Positions 1 through 10,611 of a stretch of DNA of 64,000 nucleotides are shown here, piece by piece. This DNA comes from Aquabacterium sp. (lineage in GTDB: Bacteria > Pseudomonadota > Gammaproteobacteria > Burkholderiales > Burkholderiaceae_C), in contig NZ_JACRAH010000042.1 of NCBI RefSeq assembly GCF_016234775.1, positions 62,001 to 126,000 on the forward strand. Reading direction: 5' to 3'. Position 1 is the stretch's first letter; the number at the start of each line of letters is the position of its first letter. The translations under genes were made by a program, and so were the position numbers. Under the pieces are notes generated by a model, which saw only the letters and a list, made by a program, of their open reading frames with translations, was not told where the DNA came from and did no database searches.

Positions 1-767
1 ACAGGGTTGTTGATGACTTCCTGCAGCCGGTCGCCATTGACCACGGCGGCGGCTTGCCGGCTGTTGGAATCGGCCGATACGGCTTGCAGCATGACCAGTT
101 GGTTGGACAACTCGTTCAGGCGATTGGTTTCGACGTCAAGGCGCTCGTCGGCCATGACCAGGCCGTTCTCCTGTTGGTACTGGGACAGGCGCGCCCTGGC
201 TTGTTCCAGGCGCTCACGAAAAACCTTCGCTTGCGCGTCGAACATGGTGGTGTAGCGCTTGGCGGGTTCGACACGCAACTCCAGCGTGGTGTCGATATAG
301 GCCTGCATGAAGGCGTTGGCCAGCGCGGCAGCGAAAGCGGGCTGAGTCGCGGTGTAGCTGATGTTGATGACGCTGGATTCCTTGCCCGGCATCACATCCA
401 GGGGCTTCTGGACGACGTCGACGATCCAGTCGTCAAACTCGCCCCTGCCTTGAGCCTCTTCCCGCCATTGCTCGTGCAATTGGGGGTTTTGATCCAGCTT
501 GAGGGTGCGAATGGCTTTGAGCGCAACCCGGTCGCTCTTGAGGATGTCCATCTGAGTGGCCATGTACCCGGGGGCCAGCATGCCTTGCAGCACCATGCCG
601 GCTACGGGGTCAGGCGACTTCACGTCGATGACCATCGTGGCCACGGCCGTGTATTTCTTGGGCATATACAGGCTGAGCGCAACCGTGGTGACAATTGTCA
701 GCAGCAGCACAGTGGCCAGCAGCCCCCAGCGAGCTTTGAGAATGGAAAGAAACTGGTTGATGGACAT
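1..767 (-). CDS. epsF: Chain length determinant protein EpsF (Wzz-type), partial, C-terminus beyond left edge
   Basis: Reverse-strand reading from ATG at 767 gives MSINQFLSILKARWGLLATVLLLTIVTTVALSLYMPKKYTAVATMVIDVKSPDPVAGM..., strongly resembling the EpsF at 20665-22119; open to the window edge, so absent from the ORF track. Confidence 0.85.
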   Translation of the reverse strand, partial: MSINQFLSILKARWGLLATVLLLTIVTTVALSLYMPKKYTAVATMVIDVKSPDPVAGMVLQGMLAPGYMATQMDILKSDRVALKAIRTLKLDQNPQLHEQWREEAQGRGEFDDWIVDVVQKPLDVMPGKESSVINISYTATQPAFAAALANAFMQAYIDTTLELRVEPAKRYTTMFDAQAKVFRERLEQARARLSQYQQENGLVMADERLDVETNRLNELSNQLVMLQAVSADSNSRQAAAVVNGDRLQEVINNP

Positions 768-1181
768 GCAGTATCCAGTGGAATGCAAACGGACAATCGA
801 GAGGCGCGAAGGGGGTGTGACTCGTCAATATACGAATTGTTCCAATTCGCCTGGCAAATTGGTCAATGCCCCAGTTGCGTTCGCCTCAGGAACGTATATG
901 GTCTCTTACATTAGTCGGAAACCCGCCCCCTAAGCTGAGGGGTGTTGCGTATTGTTACAAGCATGACGCTTTGTGCGTACATGGCTCGGCTACTCTCCTG
1001 CGGTCTGACCAAAATTGCCAGTGCAATTGGAACGCAAACCGGCGTAGTTGAAACAAGACTTTGCATGTTCGGCGCAGTCCGTGTATTTCGTCATGAAATG
1101 GTGGGGCGGTCTGGCATGGCCTGAAACATGCGGTCTACCAAATGTGGCTTGTTAAGCGCTGTGCTCACGGATAACTAAATC

Positions 1182-3161
1182 ATGACAGTGACTGTACCTT
1201 TCGCACCTGCTGCTCGATCTTTCTTGGCTCGGGGGGGCGTGCTGCTGGCCTTGATTTCGGGCTTGGCTGCCTGTGGCGGCGGTGGCGGTGGCGGTGGCGA
1301 CAACACGCCTTCTGCGGATCCGCAGTCTGGATCGGAGTCATCCCAGTCGGCTGGCAACACGCCAACGACTGACGGTGGAGCGCCGTCGGCCGGTGCAGGG
1401 GCCACCACCGCAGTGACGTCAACGGACGCGTTTCGGTTCTTGACGCAGGCAAGTTTCGGGCCCACTGAGGCCGAAGTGCAGCGTGTGGTCACGATGGGCT
1501 ATGACGCCTGGCTGAATGAGCAGTTCTCGCCGACCCTGCTGCCTTCGCGCACGCACCGCGCCATTTTGGAACTCCGCGACCGTGACCACCAGTACGACGC
1601 AGGCTCGTCGTCGGTGCGCGCGCCCCTGACCGACATTCCCAATGGCTTCCTGACCCAGGCCATGACAGAGCAGCCGCAACTCAAGCAACGCTTGGTGATG
1701 GCCTGGTCGGAGATCCTCGTGGCGTCGCTGGCTGACAGCTACCTGGGGCACGAAAAGAACAAGTTTGTGGGCTATCTGGATGTGCTGACAGCCAATTGCT
1801 GCGGCAAATACAAGGACCTGCTGGCAGCCGTGGCCAAGACCCCAGCCATGGGCCACTACCTGACCTACCTTCGCAATCAGAAGGAAGACAGCAAGACCGG
1901 CCGTACGCCTGACGAGAACTTTGCGCGGGAGATCATGCAGTTGTTCTCCATCGGCTTGTACAAGCTCAATCTCGATGGCTCGATCTATCTGGACCCTGTG
2001 ACCAGGAAGCCCGTTGAGACTTACACGCAAGCTGACATTCAGGGGCTGGCCAAGGTGTTCACGGGTTTTGCCCTGGATCACAGCAGCGGGGCGCGCAACT
2101 GGAACTGTTTCTGGAGCAACGCTTCGTGCCGCGAAGAAACCGCCAGCGCCTTCAAGCCGATGGTGGGCTATCCCGCGTTCCACTCCACGTCTGAGAAAGT
2201 TTTCCTCGGGACGACCATCCCTGCCCAGACAACGGCCGACCCGGAAGCCAGTTTCCAGGCTGCGATCAGCGCGATTGCATCGCACCCCAATGTGGCCCCC
2301 TTCATCGGCAAGCAATTGATTCAGCGCTTCGTGACCAGCAACCCCAGTGCCACTTATGTGAGGGACGTGGCCACGGCGTTCAGGGATTCGGATGGCGACA
2401 TCAGCGCCACCGTGCGCGCGATGCTGTTGCACAGCGAGGCCCGCAGTGCCACAACCCGCGCTTTGTCGGGCTACGGCAAGGTGCGCGAACCGGTGCTGCG
2501 CATGACGGCCTTGCTGCGGGCGTTCTCGCACACGTCTGACAGGATCAGGGCTTCGGCGTCGCCGAAGGAAACCTTCAGCCCAGCACGCCTGAAGTACTAC
2601 GACATCGGCTGGACGTCCAATCCAGGTACGCAGCTGGCCCAGATGTCCTTCTTCTCGCCCTCGGTGTTCAACTTCTTCCGCCCCGGTTACGTGCCGCCAG
2701 CGGGCACCGCCACAGCCACGGCGGGCAAGGTGGCGCCTGAGCTTCAGATCCACTCCGAATCTGCCGAAGTAGGTTATGTGAACTGGGTCATGGAAGCCGT
2801 CCAATACGGCATTGGGTCGTATAAGGTCTATGACGCGGATGGCAAGTGCGGTGTCGTCAAGGTGGTTGACGCTGCGTACCCCAACTGCCCGGTAGATACG
2901 GCTCAGCGACGTGATGTGCAGTTCTCTTTTGTGGCCGAGCGTGCCGCTGCCGCGACGCCGTCTGCGCTGGTCACGCTGGTGGCCAGCCGCTTGATGGGCG
3001 GGGTGATCTCGTCATCGTTGCGGGCTTCGGTTGAAACCGCCGTCAACAGCATCAACATCGACGGGGCGACCGGTTCGGCCAAGGATGCGCTGCTGGACAA
3101 CCGTACCCGTGCAGCCATATTCCTGATCATGATCTCGCCAGAGTTCATTGTTCAGAAGTGA
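1182..3161 (+). CDS. DUF1800 family protein, putative lipoprotein with poly-Gly linker after the lipobox Cys
   Basis: 659 aa; LISGLAACGGGGGGGGDN lipobox and Gly run; DUF1800-like RFLTQASFGPTEAEV...DENFAREIMQLFSIGLYKLN...QADIQGLAKVFTGFA. Confidence 0.85.
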   Translation: MTVTVPFAPAARSFLARGGVLLALISGLAACGGGGGGGGDNTPSADPQSGSESSQSAGNTPTTDGGAPSAGAGATTAVTSTDAFRFLTQASFGPTEAEVQRVVTMGYDAWLNEQFSPTLLPSRTHRAILELRDRDHQYDAGSSSVRAPLTDIPNGFLTQAMTEQPQLKQRLVMAWSEILVASLADSYLGHEKNKFVGYLDVLTANCCGKYKDLLAAVAKTPAMGHYLTYLRNQKEDSKTGRTPDENFAREIMQLFSIGLYKLNLDGSIYLDPVTRKPVETYTQADIQGLAKVFTGFALDHSSGARNWNCFWSNASCREETASAFKPMVGYPAFHSTSEKVFLGTTIPAQTTADPEASFQAAISAIASHPNVAPFIGKQLIQRFVTSNPSATYVRDVATAFRDSDGDISATVRAMLLHSEARSATTRALSGYGKVREPVLRMTALLRAFSHTSDRIRASASPKETFSPARLKYYDIGWTSNPGTQLAQMSFFSPSVFNFFRPGYVPPAGTATATAGKVAPELQIHSESAEVGYVNWVMEAVQYGIGSYKVYDADGKCGVVKVVDAAYPNCPVDTAQRRDVQFSFVAERAAAATPSALVTLVASRLMGGVISSSLRASVETAVNSINIDGATGSAKDALLDNRTRAAIFLIMISPEFIVQK

Positions 3162-3172
3162 TCGAGGTGTAT

Positions 3173-4711
3173 ATGAAGAAAACCAGTCGTCGTGAGTTTC
3201 TGCGCATCGGTTCTGCTGTTTCTGGCATGGGTGTGGCAGCGCCATGGGTGCTCAACCTGTCTGCGTTTCAAAATGCGTCGGCGCAATCTGTAGGCAGTGG
3301 CTACAAGGCGCTGGTGTGCGTGTATCTGGCCGGGGGCAATGACGCGTTCAACACCGTGCTGGCGACGGACAGCACCTCGTGGGGGCACTACACCCGGGTG
3401 CGGGATCCGCGCGTCAGCGACTCGGCTTCGTCGGCCGATTCGATTGCCTTGAGTTCATCGGCTGTCCTGCCGATCTCCCATCGGAATGCCGCCGGACGCA
3501 ACACGGGGCGCCAGTTTGCGCTGCACCCCAACCTCCCTCAGGTTCGTACGCTGTACAACGCCGGTCGTCTGGCGGTGGTGGCCAATGTGGGCACTTTGAA
3601 TCGGCCTACAACGCCTACGCAGTATGCCGATGTGACCCACCCGCGGCCTGCCAAGTTGTTTTCTCATAATGACCAGCAGTCCACGTGGCAGTCCTTTTCT
3701 CCCGAAGGTTCAACAGCTGGGTGGGGCGGACGCTTCGCCGATAACCAGTCGAGCAAGAACAGCAATCAGATGTTCGCATCCGTGGGTGTGGACACGAACG
3801 CCGTGTGGTGCTCGGGTGCATCGACCAAGCAGTTCCAGGTTGCCAGTGCAGGGCCGAATAGGTTTGGCTATTCGGCCGACGGCAATGTGCCGTCGTTCAT
3901 GACCGCCGGTGTGCGCAGTGCGATGGCATCGGTCTCGGGCGCTGATGCGCGCGGTGACATGCTGGGCTCTGATCATGCGGCTGTGACCAAGCGTGCGCAG
4001 GATGCCCAATCCGTGTTGACGGCTTCCTTGCCCGCCATGGCTTTGGCACCCTGGGGCACCCCAGGTGCCACATCGCAGGCAGCAGACGCCAAGCTGTGCT
4101 GTGTATTGCCCTCCACCGGCGCGTCGACCTACAACCCGCTGGCTGGGCAACTCCAGATGGTCGCGCGGATGATGGCTGCGCGTTCCGGTACAGGTGGCAG
4201 CCGCCAGGTGTTCTATGTGAGCCTGGGGGGCTTCGATACGCACAGTGGCCACATCAGCAAACATGCTGATCTGATGGCCCAGCTGGATCATGCCCTGGCC
4301 TACTTCGATACCGTGTTGGATGCCATGCCAGGTGGCGGTTTACGCTCGCAGGTCACCACGTTCACGGCATCTGACTTTGGCCGCGGCTTCACCAACAACG
4401 ACGGTGGTTGTGACCACGGCTGGGGTGGGCACCATTTCGTGATGGGTGGGGCTGTGCAGGGGGGCGACGTCTATGGCCACTTCCCTGAGTACCGCAGCCC
4501 TGACAGTGCGGGGAAGTTCGTCAACGCACCCAACCAGTTGCTCAACGGCGCCTTGCTGCCCGAGGTGTCGGTCGATCAGTACGCCTACACCCTGGGCCGC
4601 TGGTTTGATGTGGCAGATGCCGATCTGATCGGTGCGACGAGTGGTTCGGGCATCCTGCCCAACATCCATAACTTCGACACCGCCGTTCGCAACCTGCGCT
4701 TCCTGGGCTGA
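3173..4711 (+). CDS. DUF1501 family protein with twin-arginine signal
   Basis: Starts MKKTSRREFLRIGSAVSG; DUF1501-like VYLAGGNDAFNTVL...SDFGRGFTNNDGGCDHGWGGHHFVMGGAVQGG; paired with DUF1800 gene. Confidence 0.85.
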   Translation: MKKTSRREFLRIGSAVSGMGVAAPWVLNLSAFQNASAQSVGSGYKALVCVYLAGGNDAFNTVLATDSTSWGHYTRVRDPRVSDSASSADSIALSSSAVLPISHRNAAGRNTGRQFALHPNLPQVRTLYNAGRLAVVANVGTLNRPTTPTQYADVTHPRPAKLFSHNDQQSTWQSFSPEGSTAGWGGRFADNQSSKNSNQMFASVGVDTNAVWCSGASTKQFQVASAGPNRFGYSADGNVPSFMTAGVRSAMASVSGADARGDMLGSDHAAVTKRAQDAQSVLTASLPAMALAPWGTPGATSQAADAKLCCVLPSTGASTYNPLAGQLQMVARMMAARSGTGGSRQVFYVSLGGFDTHSGHISKHADLMAQLDHALAYFDTVLDAMPGGGLRSQVTTFTASDFGRGFTNNDGGCDHGWGGHHFVMGGAVQGGDVYGHFPEYRSPDSAGKFVNAPNQLLNGALLPEVSVDQYAYTLGRWFDVADADLIGATSGSGILPNIHNFDTAVRNLRFLG

Positions 4712-4726
4712 GCGGGCTCAGCCAGC

Positions 4727-5650
4727 TTACTTGCTCAGGAAGTCTGCATACGCCAGGCCGATGCCTTCCTCCAGGCTGGTGCGTGCGCGCCAGCCCAGGG
4801 AGGCCAGGCGGGACACGTCCATCAGCTTGCGTGGCGTGCCATCAGGCTTGCTGGCGTCGAATCGCAGATCACCTGCAAAACCCACCACCTTGATCACGGT
4901 CTGTGCCAGTTCCCGGATGGTCACGTCCGTGCCCGTGCCAATGTTGACCAGTGGCCCGCTGTAGCCTTGTTCCATCAGGTAGACGCAGGCATCGGCCAGA
5001 TCGTCGGCATACAGGAATTCGCGCATGGGTGTGCCGCTGCCCCAGACTTCCAGTGAGGCATCGCCACGCAACTTGGCTTCGTGGGCCTTGCGGATCAGCG
5101 CCGGCAGCACATGGCTGTTGTTGAGGTCGTAGTTGTCATTGGGGCCGTAGAGGTTGGTGGGCATCACGCTGATGTACTGGCGGCCGTATTGCGCGTTGTA
5201 GGCGTCGCACATCTTGATGCCTGCGATCTTGGCGATGGCATACGGCTCATTGGTTGGCTCCAGAGGGCCCGTCAGCAGCACGTCCTCGTTCATGGGTTGC
5301 GGTGCCAGCTTGGGGTAGATGCAGCTGGAGCCCAGGAACATCAGACGCTGAACACCCGCCAGGTGGGCACCATGAATGAGGTTGGCCTCAATCATGAGGT
5401 TCTGATAGATGAAATCCGCGCGGTAGATGTTGTTGGCCTGGATGCCTCCGACCTTGGCTGCCGCGATGAAGATGTAGTCAGGCTTTTCTGCCTGCAGGAA
5501 GGCGTGTACAGCCTGCTGGTTGAGCAGGTCCAGTTCGGTGCGGCTGCGCGTCAGCACGTGGTGGAAGCCGGCTGCTTGCAGGCGTCGGACGATGGCCGAG
5601 CCCACCATGCCGCGGTGTCCAGCCACAAAGATTTTCGAATCAACTTGCAT
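4727..5650 (-). CDS. fcl: GDP-L-fucose synthase
   Basis: 307 aa; [66 protein letters not shown]. Confidence 0.93.
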   Translation of the reverse strand: MQVDSKIFVAGHRGMVGSAIVRRLQAAGFHHVLTRSRTELDLLNQQAVHAFLQAEKPDYIFIAAAKVGGIQANNIYRADFIYQNLMIEANLIHGAHLAGVQRLMFLGSSCIYPKLAPQPMNEDVLLTGPLEPTNEPYAIAKIAGIKMCDAYNAQYGRQYISVMPTNLYGPNDNYDLNNSHVLPALIRKAHEAKLRGDASLEVWGSGTPMREFLYADDLADACVYLMEQGYSGPLVNIGTGTDVTIRELAQTVIKVVGFAGDLRFDASKPDGTPRKLMDVSRLASLGWRARTSLEEGIGLAYADFLSK

Positions 5651-6533
5651 GATGTGTTCTGTTTGAATCGTTCTTGAAGAAGTAGCCCAGGATCGAATCC
5701 GTGCCGATGGTCAAGGCCGTGGCCACCATGAACAGCAGGATGCCGGCAAAGCTGTGCACAAAGCCTTGTCCGGCCTCGTCTCCGAAGTAGAAGGTGATGA
5801 GCACCAGCGCGATCACGCGCAGCACATTGGAGGCGAACGAGATAGGGATGATGAGGAAAGCCAGCGTGATGTTGCGTGCACGGGAGGTGTGTTGAACCAC
5901 GCTCATGTAGAACACGCCAATGGCTTCCAGGGCAAAGATCGAATTCAGGCCGGCACAGGCGTCCGCCACCAGCAGGCGGTACTGCCCGATGGTCAGTACC
6001 ACACCACTGCGGCCGATGGGGTAGCCCGCCTGGTACATGATCGCTTCTGCGGCATGCGACACCCCTGACTTCAAGGGGCCGGTCACCGCTTCAACCAGCG
6101 GTGCAGGCAAGGGAATCAGGAAGAGCATGAAGAAGATCGGGAACCACATGAGCTTGAGACCCGGCCATCCCCAGTAAAACAGCAGCAGACCTGTCAGCAC
6201 CAGGATCTGGGAGCCCGCATCGAACATCAGAATGTCTTGGGAGTGCCCGAAGACATAGGTGAGCAATCCCAGGCCAAAAGCGAGGGCGGCCGCCCATGGT
6301 GCACTGAGTGGCCGGAGCTGATTCAGCGTGGGCCAGCGTTGCCACATCAGCCACAGTGACAACGCCAGGATGACCGGGCCGTGACCTTGGCCGACGATGT
6401 TCCAGACGGTTTGATCCAGCGCGATGTACGTTGGCACGTACATGATGAGCAGGCCGACGGCCAGCAGCAGCAGTTCTGGCGTCTTGACGTTGGCGGCGTT
6501 GGGGAGGCTCGGCGAGGTGTCGAGTGAACTCAT
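5640..6533 (-). CDS. xrtB: Exosortase B type (copy 1)
   Basis: Multi-TM; exosortase motifs [46 protein letters not shown] (Cys/Arg/His); likely start at internal ATG 6533. Confidence 0.85.
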   Translation of the reverse strand: MSSLDTSPSLPNAANVKTPELLLLAVGLLIMYVPTYIALDQTVWNIVGQGHGPVILALSLWLMWQRWPTLNQLRPLSAPWAAALAFGLGLLTYVFGHSQDILMFDAGSQILVLTGLLLFYWGWPGLKLMWFPIFFMLFLIPLPAPLVEAVTGPLKSGVSHAAEAIMYQAGYPIGRSGVVLTIGQYRLLVADACAGLNSIFALEAIGVFYMSVVQHTSRARNITLAFLIIPISFASNVLRVIALVLITFYFGDEAGQGFVHSFAGILLFMVATALTIGTDSILGYFFKNDSNRTHHAS

Positions 6534-6604
6534 GTTCTGCGTACCACTGGGTGATGTATGTCTACGATCTTGGTGACCAGTGTAAGTTGCACAAGAGGCG
6601 GAGA

Positions 6605-6633
6605 CAAAAAAGCCGCTCATCAAGAGCGGCTTT
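6605..6633 (-). terminator. Rho-independent terminator for the 6657-7604 gene
   Basis: aaaaaagccgctcatcaagagcggctt: on the minus strand an AAGCCGCTC/GAGCGGCTT stem followed by a T run. Confidence 0.8.
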
Positions 6634-6656
6634 GGGCGAATACAAGCAGGATGAGA

Positions 6657-7604
6657 TCAACCTGCACCTTCCTTGCGGGCTGGCTGATTGCCGAACAGCA
6701 CAGACTTCACCATTCGATAAATGAAGACCGAGTTGGTGATGGCGTACCGACGAGCCAGGCGCTTTGGCTCACTCGCCAGGCGATGCAGCCATTCCATGCC
6801 ACTCTTCTGCATCCATTTGGGCGCGCGCTGAATGGTGCCGGCGTGGTAGTCAAACGCAGCGCCAACGCCCAGCATCACAGCACGGATGCGACCACGGTGG
6901 CTGGCCATCCAGGCTTCCTGCTTGGGGCAACCCAGGCCCACAAACAGCACGTGGGCGCCGGACTTGTTGATTTGATCCACATAGGCCTGGTCTTCTTCGG
7001 CCGTCAGCTCACGGAACGGAGGCGAGACCATGCCGGCAATGCGCAACTTGGGGAACTGCTTCTTGATGCGTGCAGACAGCTTTTCCAGTGTGTCATCAGC
7101 ACTGCCGTAGAAGAAGACGGATTGGCCGATCTTTTCTGCGACGGACAGGTAGCGCCACATCAGGTCTGGACCGTTGATGCGCTCTTGCTTCAGGAAGCCC
7201 TCGCGGCGCAGGGCCCAAGCCACCGGGGCGCCATCGGGCAGGGCCAGATCAGCCTGGCTGATGACCTTGTTGAATTCGTTGCACTGGCTGGCGGTGACCA
7301 CGGAATGCACATTGCACAGCGTCACATAGCGGGACTGATGTTGCGAGGCCCAGGACGCAATGCGAGACACGGCCTCATCCCAACCAATGGCGTCAATGTG
7401 TGTGTCAAGGACGTGGGCCCCAGTTCGCATGAAATTCTTGCCTGACTTGTTTCGGAGTCGAGACAGCATCCGTTCGTGCTCTGCGAACGACAGCGATGGA
7501 TAGCCAAAATTGGGATCTGGATGTCTCATTAACTTCCCCTTTGGGGGTGTCTGGATCGAGTTGAGCGCGGGGGGGAACCCCGCTTCCTCTCTGTATGTCG
7601 TCAT
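6657..7604 (-). CDS. WecG/TagA/CpsF family glycosyltransferase
   Basis: DTHIDAIGWDEAVSRIASWASQHQSRYVTLCNVHSVV, VFFYGSADDTLEKL, LFVGLGCPKQEAWMASHR; start may be 7529 (MRHPDPN). Confidence 0.88.
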   Translation of the reverse strand: MTTYREEAGFPPALNSIQTPPKGKLMRHPDPNFGYPSLSFAEHERMLSRLRNKSGKNFMRTGAHVLDTHIDAIGWDEAVSRIASWASQHQSRYVTLCNVHSVVTASQCNEFNKVISQADLALPDGAPVAWALRREGFLKQERINGPDLMWRYLSVAEKIGQSVFFYGSADDTLEKLSARIKKQFPKLRIAGMVSPPFRELTAEEDQAYVDQINKSGAHVLFVGLGCPKQEAWMASHRGRIRAVMLGVGAAFDYHAGTIQRAPKWMQKSGMEWLHRLASEPKRLARRYAITNSVFIYRMVKSVLFGNQPARKEGAG

Positions 7605-7862
7605 TCTATGAGCCTCGCTTGATTCGCCTCTCAGGGAAACCCAGTGAATGCGGGGCAGGGTTTTCCCAAGCGTGTGACGTTTTGCCTTGTTTCCTGGAGC
7701 TTGGATGTCAGGGTTGTATCGGGGTTCCCTAAATGGGGCGTAACAAAACGAAATTAGGGGTACTTCCTAAGGGGGGGGAGGGGAACTTGTTGGGCGATTG
7801 GGTAACAATCAGTGTTGCCTGTATAGGCTCGTAGGTTCGCGCGATTCTCAACTTGATTCCAC

Positions 7863-8783
7863 ATGACTGCCTCTTCTTCAATCTCGACCGACCCTATTGA
7901 GCGACAGTCGTCAGTTGGCATCGAAGGGGCCGCAGTCTCGCTGCTGTCAGTTGGTGTGTTTCTGGCGGCGTTCCTGGCGCTGTACATCCCCACCTACATT
8001 GACTTGGCAGGTGGTACCTGGGCGTCAGAGGAGCAGGGGCATGGCCCTTTGATTCTTGGCGCTTCGGCGTGGCTTTTCTGGAGTGGCCGCGCGAGGATTC
8101 TGGGTGCGTCCAGCGGTACTGCGCCGGTTGCGGGCTTTGCGTTTCTGATCCTTGGCCTGTCGAGCTATGTCCTGGGCCGATCCCAGGCGATGATCGAACT
8201 TGAGGTGATCTCTCAGATGCTGACGCTGACGGCAGGCTTGCTGTTATTGAATGGCTGGGCAGCTTTGCGTAGAGCCTGGTTCCCGCTGTTTTTTCTGATC
8301 TTCATGATTCCCTTGCCTGGGGCCCTGGTTCAAGCTGTGACCATGCCGCTCAAGAGTGCTGTGTCGGTGGTTGCCGAGCAGGTTCTTTACTGGGTTGGGT
8401 ATCCGATCGGGCGCGCGGGTGTTGTCCTGACGATAGGGCCCTATCAACTCCTGGTGGCGGATGCGTGTTCCGGCCTGAACTCCCTGTTCACACTGGAGTC
8501 ACTGGGCATGCTTTATATGAACATCATGAACTACCAGTCCAAGGCGCGAAATATCTTGCTGGCTGTCATGATTGTGCCCATATCCTTCATTTCTAATGTG
8601 ACGCGTGTGATCATTTTGGTCCTCATTACCTACCATATGGGTGATGAGGCAGGTCAAGGTTTTGCCCATGGGTTTGCTGGGCTGGTACTGTTCACCGTGG
8701 CCTTGATCTTGACCTATGGTTTCGATCGTCTGCTGGCGGTGCGTTTTGATGATGAAGGAGGCGCTCGTGGCCCTCGCGTTTGA
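7863..8783 (+). CDS. xrtB: Exosortase B type (copy 2)
   Basis: 306 aa; [53 protein letters not shown]; paralog of 5640-6533. Confidence 0.87.
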   Translation: MTASSSISTDPIERQSSVGIEGAAVSLLSVGVFLAAFLALYIPTYIDLAGGTWASEEQGHGPLILGASAWLFWSGRARILGASSGTAPVAGFAFLILGLSSYVLGRSQAMIELEVISQMLTLTAGLLLLNGWAALRRAWFPLFFLIFMIPLPGALVQAVTMPLKSAVSVVAEQVLYWVGYPIGRAGVVLTIGPYQLLVADACSGLNSLFTLESLGMLYMNIMNYQSKARNILLAVMIVPISFISNVTRVIILVLITYHMGDEAGQGFAHGFAGLVLFTVALILTYGFDRLLAVRFDDEGGARGPRV

Positions 8784-9474
8784 ACAGCCAAGGAAAAATT
8801 TGCCCGCCGCCATCATCGTGGCGGCGTGCTTGATGCTGGGGGGGCTGCTTGCCTCCGAGTGGATGAAGCCTCGCCGAGTGATGGCCGACGAGTTGGCGCC
8901 GATTGTGTTGCCCCAGTTGATTCCAGTCAGATTTGGTGATTGGCGGCTGGATGAGTCTGGTCCGCCTGTGGTGTTCGATCCAACGGTGGAGGCTACTCTC
9001 AAGCAGGTGTACTCCCAAACGCTGAATCGAACATACGTCAACGCCAAGGGGCAGGTCATCATGCTGGCGCTGGCTTATGGCAAGAATCAGAATTCATGGA
9101 GTACGGCTGCGCACAGGCCGGAGTTTTGCTACCGGGCGCAGGGCTTCGTGGTCACGGAGCGCGGGGCGGCCAAGGTGCAATTGGATGATCATCAGATCAC
9201 CGCCATGCATCTGGTGGCCGACAGAAGCGGGCTTGTTGAGCCCATCAGTTATTGGGTGACGCTGCATGACACGACGGCACTCCCTGGGGCAAGTCGGAAG
9301 TTGCAGCAGATTCGTTTTGGCCTGCAGGGCATGATCGTGGATGGCTTCCTGGTGCGGATGTCATCGTTTGGTGCGAATGAAGCGGAGCAGTTCAAGCTCC
9401 AGGAGTCTTTTGCCAGGGACCTTGAAAAAGCTGTCCCTGCCAATATGCGGCCCCGTTTGTTTGGAAACAAGTGA
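8746..9474 (+). CDS. epsI: Exosortase-associated protein EpsI
   Basis: Overlaps exosortase 3' end; EpsI-like WRLDE...YSQTLNRTYVNAKGQVIMLALAYGKNQ...HRPEFCYRAQGF. Confidence 0.85.
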   Translation: MMMKEALVALAFEQPRKNLPAAIIVAACLMLGGLLASEWMKPRRVMADELAPIVLPQLIPVRFGDWRLDESGPPVVFDPTVEATLKQVYSQTLNRTYVNAKGQVIMLALAYGKNQNSWSTAAHRPEFCYRAQGFVVTERGAAKVQLDDHQITAMHLVADRSGLVEPISYWVTLHDTTALPGASRKLQQIRFGLQGMIVDGFLVRMSSFGANEAEQFKLQESFARDLEKAVPANMRPRLFGNK

Positions 9475-9480
9475 GTATTT

Positions 9481-10611
9481 ATGTCGAAGAAAGTTGCGTT
9501 GATTACGGGCGTTACGGGGCAGGATGGGTCTTATCTGGCCGAGTTTTTGCTGAAGAAGGGTTATGAAGTTCATGGCATCAAGCGCCGTTCCAGCCTGTTC
9601 AACACCGATCGGATTGACCATCTTTATCAAGATCCGCATGTCAACAACCGCGATTTCATTCTTCATTATGGAGACTTGACGGACTCAACCAGCTTGGTGC
9701 GTATCGTTCAAAAGGTGCAGCCAGACGAACTCTACAACCTGGCTGCGCAGTCCCATGTAGGTGTGAGCTTCGAGGAGCCTGAGTACACGGCCAACGCCGA
9801 CGGCATTGGCGCACTGCGCTTGCTGGAGGCCATTCGCATACTGGGCCTGGAGAAGAAGACGAAGTTCTACCAGGCTTCGACCAGCGAGTTGTATGGTCTG
9901 GTGCAAGAGATTCCTCAAAAGGAAACCACGCCGTTCTATCCTCGCAGTCCATATGCCGTGGCCAAGATGTACGCTTACTGGATCACGGTGAACTACCGTG
10001 AGGCCTATGGCATGTACGCCTGCAATGGCGTGCTTTTCAATCACGAAAGCCCGGTGCGTGGTGAAACCTTTGTGACGCGCAAGATCACGCGCGCGATCAG
10101 TCGCATCGCGCTGGGGCTCCAGGATTGTCTGTATTTGGGGAACATGAGTGCCCTTCGTGACTGGGGGCATGCCAAGGACTATGTCGAGATGCAGTGGTTG
10201 ATGCTGCAGCAGGACCAGGCGGAAGACTTTGTGATTGCCACTGGCGTTCAGTACAGCGTGCGTCAGTTCGTCGAGTTCTCTGCCAAGGAGCTGGGCGTCA
10301 CACTGGCCTTTGAGGGCGAGGGCGAGGCCGAAGTGGGCCGAGTCAAAGCTGTTGAGCCAGTGAATGGCGAGATGCTCGCCAAGTGCAAAGTGGGTGACGT
10401 GATCGTTCGCGTCGATCCACGCTACTACCGTCCGACAGAGGTGGAGACCTTGTTGGGTGATCCATCCAAGGCCAAGGCCAAGTTGGGCTGGACGCCGAAG
10501 ATCTCGTTGGCTGAGTTGGTCAAGGAAATGGTGGTGAGTGATTACACTGCTGCCAAGCGCGACAACCTGGTCAAGTCGGCAGGTTTCCAAGCTTACGACT
10601 ATCACGAGTGA
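9481..10611 (+). CDS. gmd: GDP-mannose 4,6-dehydratase
   Basis: 376 aa; [63 protein letters not shown]. Confidence 0.95.
   Translation: MSKKVALITGVTGQDGSYLAEFLLKKGYEVHGIKRRSSLFNTDRIDHLYQDPHVNNRDFILHYGDLTDSTSLVRIVQKVQPDELYNLAAQSHVGVSFEEPEYTANADGIGALRLLEAIRILGLEKKTKFYQASTSELYGLVQEIPQKETTPFYPRSPYAVAKMYAYWITVNYREAYGMYACNGVLFNHESPVRGETFVTRKITRAISRIALGLQDCLYLGNMSALRDWGHAKDYVEMQWLMLQQDQAEDFVIATGVQYSVRQFVEFSAKELGVTLAFEGEGEAEVGRVKAVEPVNGEMLAKCKVGDVIVRVDPRYYRPTEVETLLGDPSKAKAKLGWTPKISLAELVKEMVVSDYTAAKRDNLVKSAGFQAYDYHE

Noticed and set aside
54-914. 286-aa plus-strand ORF
   Set aside because: Antisense to the EpsF reading from 767; the translation has no recognisable domain and reflects high-GC codon bias
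1105-1135. Possible sigma-54 promoter (TGGCATGGCCTGAAACATGC)
   Set aside because: GG-to-GC spacing is about 5 bp too long for a -24/-12 promoter
1419-2804. 461-aa minus ORF
   Set aside because: Antisense to the clear DUF1800 gene
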